From: CAZTVF01 sp964616985
GTDB taxonomy: Bacteria > Planctomycetota > Phycisphaerae > SM23-33
Length of the DNA stretch: 45,443 nucleotides
NCBI GenBank assembly: GCA_964616985.1
Contig: CAZTVF010000033.1
Location: forward strand, 1 to 45,443
Reading direction: 5' to 3'
Part shown: positions 7,643 through 14,412 of the stretch, piece after piece
Position numbering within the stretch: position 1 is the first letter of the stretch
Layout of the letters: each line of letters opens with the position of its first letter
Program-made: the position numbers and the translations under genes
The notes under the pieces: generated by a model
Seen by the model: only the letters and a program-made list of their open reading frames with translations
Told to the model about the DNA's origin: nothing
Databases searched by the model: none

Positions 7643-9223
7643 TCACGAACGTGGATGGTATTCAAACCAGTCGAAGTCGGCGGGGGTGGTCGAGGGCTTT
7701 CCGTTGCCGGTGGCGTACATGCCGAGGTAGACGCCGGTGAAGCCGCCGGCGACCTCGGAGGAAAGGTAGCGGGCCAAGCCGGTGGCGACGGCCTGGGGCG
7801 GGGCGTCGTTCAGGGCAAAGGCGAACGTGTACGTCCCGTTGTCGTCGGCGATCTCCAGCGTCACCGGCCCAGCCGGGATATCACGTTCGAAGACGACGCC
7901 GGTGAGGTCGCCGATGCGGCGGCGAACCAGGACGCGACGCCGGCCATCGTCGCCGCCGCGGATGGCGAGGTCGTAGTGGTGCGAGTCGTTCATCAGCACC
8001 GTCAGCCCGGCCTCTTCGTTGGCGGCGCCGGGCGAGAAATCCAGACGGGCGGCGGCGCGGCATTTGACGTGCTGCTGACGCCGGCCGACGAAGGCGGGCG
8101 AGTCCGCCTCGTCCAGCGTCACGGCCGAGCCGTTGAGCCGCAGGAACCCCGGCCGGGCCGACAGCGACCCGTCCGCCGCACGCGGGTTGCGGAGGAAGTT
8201 CCAGCACAGGCGCAGGCGCGGCGAATCGAAATCGTCCCGCGCCGACTCGACCGGCCACGGGTGCGGCGGCAGGGCGTGGTCGACTTCCACGTTGATCTCG
8301 TTGGTGCCGGCGATGCAGCCGGGACTCTTGCGGCCACAGAGGGCGTGGCCGTGCATGGCGGACTGGCAGTACGTCCGCTCGCTCTTGCGGGGGAAGACGA
8401 CGGGCCAACCCTCGGGCGTCCACTCGACGGGGGCCAGGAACGTCTCGCGGCCGAGATGGTGGTACCTGCCCCCCACCGTCCGAAAGCCCAGGTGCATCAT
8501 CCACCAGCTGCCATCGTGGGCCTGCACGAGCTCGGCGTGGCCGGTGCCCTGGATGCTGTTGCCGCCGCAGTCGCGGTGCGAGAGGATCGGGTTGTGCGGG
8601 CAGGGCTCCCACGGCCCCCACGGGGTCTGCGAGCGTGCGATGGTTTCGAAGTGGCCGTACTCGGTGCCGCCCTCGGCGATCATGAGGTAGTACAGGCCGT
8701 CGATCTTGTACAGGTGCGGGCCCTCGGGGTAGCGGCCGCCCGTGCCGGACCAGATGACCTTCTTCTCCGACAGGGCCTTGCCGGTCATCGGGTCGATCTC
8801 GAACTGGACGATGCCCGTGCCGGTGAAGTACACCTTGCCGTCGTCGTCGAAGAACAGCGACGGGTCGATGCCGCCCTGGTCCACCCACGCAGGCTGCGAC
8901 CATTCGCCGGCGGGGTCCTTGGCGTGCACGATGAAGTTGCCCCCGCCCGACACGTTCGTGGTGATCATGTAGAACATGCCGTCGTGGTGGCGGATCGTCG
9001 GGGCGTAGATGCCGCCCGAAGCGCGGCACTTCTCCAGCGGCAGCTGGCTGGCGAGCGTGAGGCAGTGGCCGATCTGCCGCCAGTTCACCAGGTCGCGGCT
9101 GTGAAAGACCGGCACGCCGGGAAAGTATTCGAAGGTGCTGGTGACGAGGTAATAATCTTCGCCCACGCGGCAGACGCTGGGGTCGGGATAGAAGCCGGGC
9201 ACGACGGGGTTCGTGTATTTCAT
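7643..9223 (-). CDS. GH43 beta-xylosidase-like glycoside hydrolase
   Basis: This 526-residue protein starts MKYTNPVVPGFYPDPSVCR, the hallmark opening of GH43 subfamilies with beta-xylosidases, and continues YYLVTSTFEYFPGVPVFHS. The expected catalytic residues are visible: Asp in FYPDPS (general base), Asp in the DPSLFFDDDGKVYF region, and Glu in YPEGPHLYK (general acid). After the five-bladed propeller (residues about 1-320), a C-terminal beta-sandwich (about 330-526, DDFDSPRLRLCWNF onward) matches the GH43 C-terminal concanavalin-like domain. No signal peptide with the chosen start, so it is probably cytoplasmic and acts on imported oligosaccharides. The open frame extends upstream but codes repeat-derived sequence; the family start fixes the ATG at 9223. 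Confidence 0.9.
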   Translation of the reverse strand: MKYTNPVVPGFYPDPSVCRVGEDYYLVTSTFEYFPGVPVFHSRDLVNWRQIGHCLTLASQLPLEKCRASGGIYAPTIRHHDGMFYMITTNVSGGGNFIVHAKDPAGEWSQPAWVDQGGIDPSLFFDDDGKVYFTGTGIVQFEIDPMTGKALSEKKVIWSGTGGRYPEGPHLYKIDGLYYLMIAEGGTEYGHFETIARSQTPWGPWEPCPHNPILSHRDCGGNSIQGTGHAELVQAHDGSWWMMHLGFRTVGGRYHHLGRETFLAPVEWTPEGWPVVFPRKSERTYCQSAMHGHALCGRKSPGCIAGTNEINVEVDHALPPHPWPVESARDDFDSPRLRLCWNFLRNPRAADGSLSARPGFLRLNGSAVTLDEADSPAFVGRRQQHVKCRAAARLDFSPGAANEEAGLTVLMNDSHHYDLAIRGGDDGRRRVLVRRRIGDLTGVVFERDIPAGPVTLEIADDNGTYTFAFALNDAPPQAVATGLARYLSSEVAGGFTGVYLGMYATGNGKPSTTPADFDWFEYHPRS

Positions 9224-9238
9224 GCGGGAGATTGTGTC

Positions 9239-9265
9239 CACGAATTGCACGAATTTCACGAAAAA
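9239..9265. repeat. Nine-base periodic repeat
   Basis: Three 9-mers, CACGAATTG, CACGAATTT and CACGAAAAA, sit just upstream of the GH43 start. The rest of 9266-9377 shows nothing clear. Confidence 0.7.
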
Positions 9266-9377
9266 ACACGAGGCGAATGTGCGGCGGGCTCGCCCCGCAG
9301 CGTCAACCGGGGACGGTACGCCGCGCCGGTGACTCCGTCGCCGCTCTCGGCCGGGAACGCGGAGAGAAGTTTTCCCC

Positions 9378-9405
9378 GTGACAAACGCTGGCGAAATGCT
9401 AAGAT
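9378..9405 (+). promoter_or_regulatory. Candidate promoter of the tiny basic protein
   Basis: GTGACA, 16 bases, TAAGAT. It predicts a 5' untranslated region of about 80 bases before the ATG at 9495, containing a small hairpin (GGCCAC/GTGGCC). Confidence 0.45.
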
Positions 9406-9494
9406 GACTCCCCGTGACCGCGTGAAGCAAGCGGGAAGGCCACCGTGGCCGCTCTCCTGTTAAAGAAGAAACCGTAAGGAACACGAGGAACTGC

Positions 9495-9569
9495 ATGAGT
9501 AAGCCAAGACGCCGCCGCAAGATCGGCTCGAAGAAGCGCCGCGAGCGCCGCAATCGCCGCAAGCGCTAA
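9495..9569 (+). CDS. 24-residue highly basic protein
   Basis: A 25-codon frame encodes a peptide with 16 Arg/Lys of 24 residues and one Glu, beginning MSKPRRRRKIGSKKRR. It has a strong ribosome site (AGGAA within CGAGGAACTGC), a candidate promoter at 9378-9405 and a strong hairpin with T-run directly downstream, so it looks like a complete transcription unit. The composition suggests binding to RNA or the ribosome, like the tiny ribosomal proteins bTHX or bS22 (AURKAIP1/COX24-like), but the similarity is one of composition only. The genes on both sides are on the minus strand. Confidence 0.65.
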   Translation: MSKPRRRRKIGSKKRRERRNRRKR

Positions 9570-9598
9570 GCCCGATCTAATCATCCCCTGGATTTGTT

Positions 9599-9643
9599 GA
9601 CACCGCGTGTGCGCCGATGGTGCACGCGCGGTGTCACATTTTT
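9599..9643 (+). terminator. Intrinsic terminator of the tiny basic protein gene
   Basis: GACACCGCGTGTGCGCC (9599-9615) pairs with GGTGCACGCGCGGTGTC (9619-9635) with two wobble pairs, followed by ACATTTTT. It may also serve the opposite strand. Confidence 0.8.
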
Positions 9644-9680
9644 GCACGGTTCCTGGGGCGGCGGCGATTCCCTCTCCCTG

Positions 9681-10715
9681 TTACGCCCACACGCCTTCGA
9701 TCTTCTCGCCGCAGGCGGGGCAGGAACCGTCATTGAGGCGGGCGCTCTGGATGTGGAAGCCCACGCGGTCCACGAGCAGTTCTTTGCAGCGGGGACAGTA
9801 AGTCCGCTCGTCGGCCTGCCCGGTGATGTTGCCGCAGTAGACGTACTTCAACCCGGCCTCCAGGCCCATGCGGCAGGCGGTGTGCAGCGTGCTGATGGGC
9901 GTCGCGGGCGTGCCGGTCATGCGGTAGTCGCCGTGGAAACGCGTCACATGCCACGGCACGAAGGTGCCCAGTTCCCTCGCGATGAAGCCGGCCATCTCCT
10001 CGAGTTCCGCCGGCGAGTCGTTCATGCCGGGCACCACCAGCGTGGTGATCTCGACCCAGACCTTCGCGGCCACCAGGGCCCGCAGGCAGTCGAGCACGGG
10101 ATCGAGGCGGGCTTTCATGACGCGGCGGTAGGTGTCGTCGCGGAAGCTCTTGAGGTCGACGTTGATCGCGTCGAGGCGCGGCGCGATCCGCTCCACCGCC
10201 AGCGGCGTGAGGAAGCCGTTGGAGACGAAGCAGTTTCGGATGCCCTTGTCGTGAGCGAGCGAGCAGGTGTCGTAGGCGAGTTCGAAGAAGACGGTCGGCT
10301 CGGTGTACGTGTAGCTGATCGAGGGGCAATCGTAGTTGAACGCCGCCGTCACGATCTGCTGCGGGCTGACGGCCTCGCCCTTCATGTGCCCCTCGCGCGG
10401 CGACTGGGAGATCTGCCAGTTCTGGCAGAATTCGCACTGGAAATTGCAGCCGGGCGCGGCGATGGACAGGCTGCGAGACCCGGGCATGAAATGAAAGAGG
10501 GGCTTCTTCTCGATGGGGTCCACGTTCAGCGCCACCAGCGAGCTGTCGTTCAGCGTCTTCAGTTCGCCGCCGATGTTCTGGCGGACCATGCAGACGCCGT
10601 ACTTGCCGGCCGAGATCACGCACCCGTGCCCGCAGAGCTGGCAGCGTACTTTTTCGCCGTCCAACGACTCCCACAGAATGGCATCGTGTTCCTTGGTCAT
10701 TGCGTTGCCTGACAT
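9681..10715 (-). CDS. amrS: AmmeMemoRadiSam-system radical SAM enzyme
   Basis: This 344-residue protein carries the radical SAM cluster motif in GCNFQCEFCQNW (Cys at about 88, 92 and 95), preceded by an N-terminal Cys-rich region (RCQLCGHGCVI, YGVCMVRQN) typical of the AmrS/PflA-like family TIGR04337. Later motifs include SYTYTEPTVFFE, DAINVDLKSF and PWHVTRFHGDYRM. The C-terminus ends in a zinc-ribbon-like pair (YCPRCKELL, CPACGEKIEG). AmrS proteins normally work with AMMECR1 and Memo proteins in an uncharacterised modification system, but neither partner is in this window. A possible internal start at MTKEHD (10700) is five codons downstream. The upstream gene is a BatA-like membrane protein 111 bases away. 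Confidence 0.9.
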   Translation of the reverse strand: MSGNAMTKEHDAILWESLDGEKVRCQLCGHGCVISAGKYGVCMVRQNIGGELKTLNDSSLVALNVDPIEKKPLFHFMPGSRSLSIAAPGCNFQCEFCQNWQISQSPREGHMKGEAVSPQQIVTAAFNYDCPSISYTYTEPTVFFELAYDTCSLAHDKGIRNCFVSNGFLTPLAVERIAPRLDAINVDLKSFRDDTYRRVMKARLDPVLDCLRALVAAKVWVEITTLVVPGMNDSPAELEEMAGFIARELGTFVPWHVTRFHGDYRMTGTPATPISTLHTACRMGLEAGLKYVYCGNITGQADERTYCPRCKELLVDRVGFHIQSARLNDGSCPACGEKIEGVWA

Positions 10716-10755
10716 AAATCAACCCGCTGGTTTGGCCCCCGCTGCTTCCTGATTC

Positions 10756-10761
10756 ATTATA
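10756..10761 (-). promoter_or_regulatory. Candidate -10 box for amrS
   Basis: A perfect TATAAT on the minus strand about 40 bases before the amrS start. I see no convincing -35 box at normal spacing. Confidence 0.35.
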
Positions 10762-10826
10762 CGAGCGGTGTCCGTGGGGTGAATGATCCTTCCGGCGGCC
10801 AGCGCAGGCGGCCGCAGGGCACGGCA

Positions 10827-12539
10827 TCACCGCAGGCGAAGCCTCCACCCGGCGAGCCACAAGAGCATCGCGGCGGCCGCGAGATACGGCCAGAACTCGA
10901 CCCCGTGGCCCAGGGGCAGCGGAGCGGGCAGCGAGAGCGAGGCGATCGTCTCGGCCGCCGGCGTGGGCGGGGCCGTGGCGCGCAGGCCGACGAGGCTCAC
11001 CGCGACCGGCTGCTTCGATGCGTCGGTGTAAAGCCCCGGCCAGGGGTGCGGGCAGTCGGCCGCGAAGGGCGGATTGCCCGCGGCGCCTTCGCCCCCGCGC
11101 GTCGCGCACGCCTGGAGGCCGCCGGCCCACAACTGCAGCGGGCGGCAATACTGGTATTCCGCGGCCCCCGCCGACGCCAGCGCGAGATAGGCGAACGCGC
11201 GGGCCAGCAGCTGCACGAACTCCGGCGTGAGCCCCAGGTTGGTGTTCTCGGCCGCAAGGCTGAAGGCCACGTATACCCGCCGGGGCGGGCCCGCGCCGGC
11301 GACCATGATCGCCTGGCCGTCGACGCAGAGCGAGTCCAGGCCGTCGCCCGACCACGTCGGCAGCAGGTGCACCGCGGGCGAGCCCAGGGGGCCCCACGGC
11401 GGTTGCGGGCCGTCGGTGCCCGAGCGCCTCGCGGCGACGGCACGACCCCCGAGCACCACGTCCTGCAGCGAGGGGCCCGGCGTGAAGCCCGGCGGCGGCG
11501 CGGGAGGTTGGATCACCAGGGCGGCCTTGCCCGCCGGCGGCGCGGCGCCGCTGCAGACGAGGACATCGGCATCGTTCGCGTCGGCCACCAGCGACAGGCC
11601 GCGGTGCACGCCGATGAGACGGCGGACGAGCGGCTCCTGGCCGCCCACCATCGCCACCTTGACCTTGGGAACGGACGGGCGCGAGAGAAACGCCTCGGCG
11701 ACCGTCGCCCCGCCCTGCTTGATATGGACGATCACGCATTCGATGAGCGGCAGGTGCATGACCGTCTCACGCCGCTGGCCGGCGGGCACTTCGGCCGCGG
11801 CGGCCCAGGCCCCCTCGCCCGGCCAGGTGGAGACGGCGATCTGGCCGCTGAACGCGCGGGCGGAATGGTTTGCCAGCGTCACCAGCAGATCCGTGCCGTC
11901 GCCGGCGGGCCGCGGCACGCACGAGGCGGCCACCGTCTCGATCGTGACATCCGGCAGCGAGGTTGGCAGTTGAATGAGCGTCTCGTCGGGGCCGGCCGTC
12001 ACGCCCGCGCCCGCGGCGGCAAGGCGGTACACGTGCTGCGCCCCCGCCGGTGCGGGCAGGACGATCTCGCCGGCCGCGGCGGGGAACGGCGAAAGCCCCG
12101 CCAACTCCGCCTTCGCCTGCGAGCGGGCGGTCCACTGGCCGCTTCGCCCCGGGGCCAGCAGCATCACGCGGTCCGCGTCGTCCAGGCGGTCGAGCAGCGC
12201 CCCTGCCGCCTGCCGCAACGATTCCATGCCGGCCGGCGAGGCCAACTCGGCCGAGGGGTAGACCGCGACCGCGACGGATCGCCCGGCCGCGGCTGAGTAA
12301 TAGACAGGTTGTGACGCGGCGAGCACCGCGGCCGCCGCCCCAGCCGCCAGCAGCAGCCAGTGCAGCGTGACGCGTCGCGTGCGGGGATGGGAGGTCGATG
12401 CGAGCGACTGCAGTGTCTGCCGCCACAGGGCCAGGCTGCCGACGACGACCAGTTGCCTTCCCGGCCGCAGCAGCGCCAGAACCGCCGCCGCTGCCGCGAT
12501 CGCCCCCGCCAGCAGAAACCATGGATGAAGAAATGTCAT
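10827..12539 (-). CDS. BatA-like membrane protein with N-terminal aerotolerance-type domain
   Basis: This 570-residue protein starts MTFLHPWFLLAGAIAAAAAV, the opening of the BatA N-terminal domain (PF07584), then LVVVGSLALWRQTLQ and a second membrane segment (LHWLLLAAGAAAAVLAASQPV). The middle resembles a degenerate von Willebrand A region (SVAVAVYPSAELASP, LLDRLDDADRVMLLAP) without a clean MIDAS DxSxS motif. A last transmembrane helix (PYLAAAAMLLWLAGW) lies at the C-terminus. Related proteins occur beside MoxR ATPases and DUF58 proteins, but none are seen here. No strong ribosome site. Function unknown; it is probably an envelope protein with a large periplasmic domain. Confidence 0.75.
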   Translation of the reverse strand: MTFLHPWFLLAGAIAAAAAVLALLRPGRQLVVVGSLALWRQTLQSLASTSHPRTRRVTLHWLLLAAGAAAAVLAASQPVYYSAAAGRSVAVAVYPSAELASPAGMESLRQAAGALLDRLDDADRVMLLAPGRSGQWTARSQAKAELAGLSPFPAAAGEIVLPAPAGAQHVYRLAAAGAGVTAGPDETLIQLPTSLPDVTIETVAASCVPRPAGDGTDLLVTLANHSARAFSGQIAVSTWPGEGAWAAAAEVPAGQRRETVMHLPLIECVIVHIKQGGATVAEAFLSRPSVPKVKVAMVGGQEPLVRRLIGVHRGLSLVADANDADVLVCSGAAPPAGKAALVIQPPAPPPGFTPGPSLQDVVLGGRAVAARRSGTDGPQPPWGPLGSPAVHLLPTWSGDGLDSLCVDGQAIMVAGAGPPRRVYVAFSLAAENTNLGLTPEFVQLLARAFAYLALASAGAAEYQYCRPLQLWAGGLQACATRGGEGAAGNPPFAADCPHPWPGLYTDASKQPVAVSLVGLRATAPPTPAAETIASLSLPAPLPLGHGVEFWPYLAAAAMLLWLAGWRLRLR

Positions 12540-12600
12540 TTGTGCATCAAGGAGGCGAGCGAGTGTAGTGGCACGAAAGTATGCCTGCCTATCCGCGCGT

Positions 12601-12764
12601 CAAACTCCGAAACTCCAAATACGAAGTCCGAAACAAATTCAAAACAACAAGACCCAAGAGATCGTCTTTGCCTTGCGTGCCTTGCTGTTTTCAAGGTTTT
12701 CGTTTGCTTGCTGCTTTGCCGTTTGCTGTTTGTTTCGGATTTCGTGTTTCGGATTTCGAGTTTG
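12601..12764. repeat. AT-richer heptad-period inverted repeat
   Basis: The left arm runs in 7-base words (CAAACTC, CGAAACT, CCAAATA, CGAAGTC, CGAAACA) and the right arm carries their complements (GTTTCGGATTTCGTG, GGATTTCGAGTTTG), so the element can fold on itself. It is far less GC-rich than its surroundings. It lies in the gap between two minus-strand genes. Confidence 0.8.
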
Positions 12765-12803
12765 CGATCGCGACATAAATCAGCATCAGCGTGAAACACT
12801 ACA

Positions 12804-13823
12804 CTAGAACTGCCCCAGATCTTTGTACGGCAGCAGCTTTCGGAGGACCAGGTACCGGCGGCCATGGTACTCGGTGATCTCGCCGGAGACGCGGAAGCGG
12901 ACGTACAGGGCCTCGTTGTCGCGGATGTAGTCCTCGGCCTTCTCCAGCAGCCTGCAGGGCATCAGCCGCAGGGGCGGCTCGCGGAGGGTGTTGTCGGTCT
13001 CGAAGTTGACCATCCACCAGCCGTCCTTGGTCTCGGGATAGATCCGCACCAGCCGGTCGACGACCATCGCGCCGCGGGCGGAGGCGACCGGCCTGGTCGC
13101 CGGCTTGGGCGCCACCGACGGCACGTTGTCAGTTTCCTGCGCGGTCAGCACGGGCACGGCCACGTGCTTGCCCGGGCGGTCGCGAAGCAGATCCTTGAGC
13201 ACGTCCTCCGAACTGGGGGGCTTGGGGTCGTCGGCGGGCGCGACATTGGCGTCGGCGGGCATGGAGACGGGCATGACGGCCGGCGTCTGCCGCACCGGGC
13301 GTGGCGAGGGCGAAGGCGCCGCCGCGGCCTCAGTGCCGCCGATGGCCACGTCGTCGAGCAGGATGAAGCTCCGCCCGCGGTAGACCATGGTCTCGCCCGA
13401 GACCTTCAGCACGGGCGGCGGGTTCTGGCCGGCCAGCGATTCGATCTGCTCGAGGTAACTGTTCTGCAGCACGAAGCGCGAGTACATCGGCAGGTTGCTA
13501 TCCTGGTTCTCGAACCGCAGCAGGTACCAGTTGGCCGGCTGGAAGAACTGCAGGCGGCAGGGCGTCTCGAGGACGCGGCTGCCGCCGCCGGGCAGGCTGG
13601 CCGGGCGGGGCGTCGGTTTGTAGTTCCGGGGACGGATCACCGGCGGCGGCGACCGGTCGCCGCTGTGGACGGGAGCGGGCGTCGGCTGGACCATTGGCGA
13701 AGGCGCGGGGGCGGTGGCGGCCTTCTGCGGAGGCAGCAGCGAAGGCTCCACCGGCGCGTCCGCTGCCAGCGCGCTCATCGCGAGCGCCGCCGCCAGCATC
13801 AAGGCTATACCTATGCGCGTCAT
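12804..13823 (-). CDS. Secreted protein with a duplicated motif, function unknown
   Basis: This 339-residue protein starts with a signal peptide (MTRIGIALMLAAALAMSALA) and a Pro-rich linker. Two related segments follow: LKVSGETMVYRGRSFILLDDV at about residues 135-155 and VRFRVSGEITEYHGRRYLVLRKLL near the C-terminus. The shared pattern (V-SGE-T-Y-GR-(F/Y)-(I/L)-L) suggests two copies of a small beta-barrel, possibly OB-like; a disordered Pro/Ala stretch separates them. The gene starts 9 bases after the LOG-family gene, so it is probably cotranscribed with it and the aconitase. I know no function. Confidence 0.65.
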   Translation of the reverse strand: MTRIGIALMLAAALAMSALAADAPVEPSLLPPQKAATAPAPSPMVQPTPAPVHSGDRSPPPVIRPRNYKPTPRPASLPGGGSRVLETPCRLQFFQPANWYLLRFENQDSNLPMYSRFVLQNSYLEQIESLAGQNPPPVLKVSGETMVYRGRSFILLDDVAIGGTEAAAAPSPSPRPVRQTPAVMPVSMPADANVAPADDPKPPSSEDVLKDLLRDRPGKHVAVPVLTAQETDNVPSVAPKPATRPVASARGAMVVDRLVRIYPETKDGWWMVNFETDNTLREPPLRLMPCRLLEKAEDYIRDNEALYVRFRVSGEITEYHGRRYLVLRKLLPYKDLGQF

Positions 13824-13831
13824 GTGTACCA

Positions 13832-14365
13832 CTATAACCGCTCTCGAGGGGCAAAATAAAGCGAGAGGTCTTGCGGCCGCTCGATGCAGGCGACGAATTG
13901 CTCGCACCCCGCGCGGGCCCGCGACATCATCTCCACCAGCGGCGACCAGAAACCCGCGCACACCAGCGGGCGGCGGGCCATCAGCTTCTTGCACATCATC
14001 TCCCACATCGTCGCCAGTTCCACCAGCGTGCCGGTCGCCCCGCCGAGCACAACGTAGCCGCAACGGCCCAGTTCGACAAACGCCGCCAGACGGGCCTCCA
14101 TGCTGCAGGTCTCGATGCGACGGTCGACGAAGGCGTTCGGCTGTGCGTTCCAGATCGAGCACAGGACGCCGACCGTCGTGCCGCCCGCTTCCTTGGCGCC
14201 GCGGCAGGCCGCCTCCATCGCCCCGCCGTAGCCGCCCGTGGCGACGACGTAGCCCAGTTCCGCCAGCTTGTGCCCCACCTGGCGGGCGAATTCATACTCG
14301 GCGCCGCCCTCGACGGGGTCGCACGACCCGAACACCGCGACGACGTTGTGATGATGTGTGGCCAT
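13832..14365 (-). CDS. LOG/SLOG-family nucleotide-binding protein
   Basis: This 177-residue protein begins with VVAVFGSCDP and contains ATGGYGGAMEAACRGAKEAGG and a VVLGGATGTLVELATMWEM segment. These are the paired motifs of the LOG/lysine-decarboxylase-like Rossmann family: a GG-x-GG-x-M-E-A loop and a (P/L)GG-x-GT-x-x-E motif. Characterised relatives are nucleoside 5'-monophosphate phosphoribohydrolases or nucleotide sensors (SLOG). The usual PGG is LGG here. The start at 14365 avoids overlap with the aconitase; it lies 47 bases after that gene and 8 bases before the next, so the three form a likely operon. Confidence 0.75.
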   Translation of the reverse strand: MATHHHNVVAVFGSCDPVEGGAEYEFARQVGHKLAELGYVVATGGYGGAMEAACRGAKEAGGTTVGVLCSIWNAQPNAFVDRRIETCSMEARLAAFVELGRCGYVVLGGATGTLVELATMWEMMCKKLMARRPLVCAGFWSPLVEMMSRARAGCEQFVACIERPQDLSLYFAPRERL

Positions 14366-14412
14366 CTTGCTTCTCACCCTGTGCGAACTCCGCCGCGGCG
14401 GCGGATCCAGCC

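Noticed and set aside
7136..9463. A 775-codon plus-strand frame across GH43
   Set aside because: Shadow of GH43; no domain and its start lies in repeat sequence.
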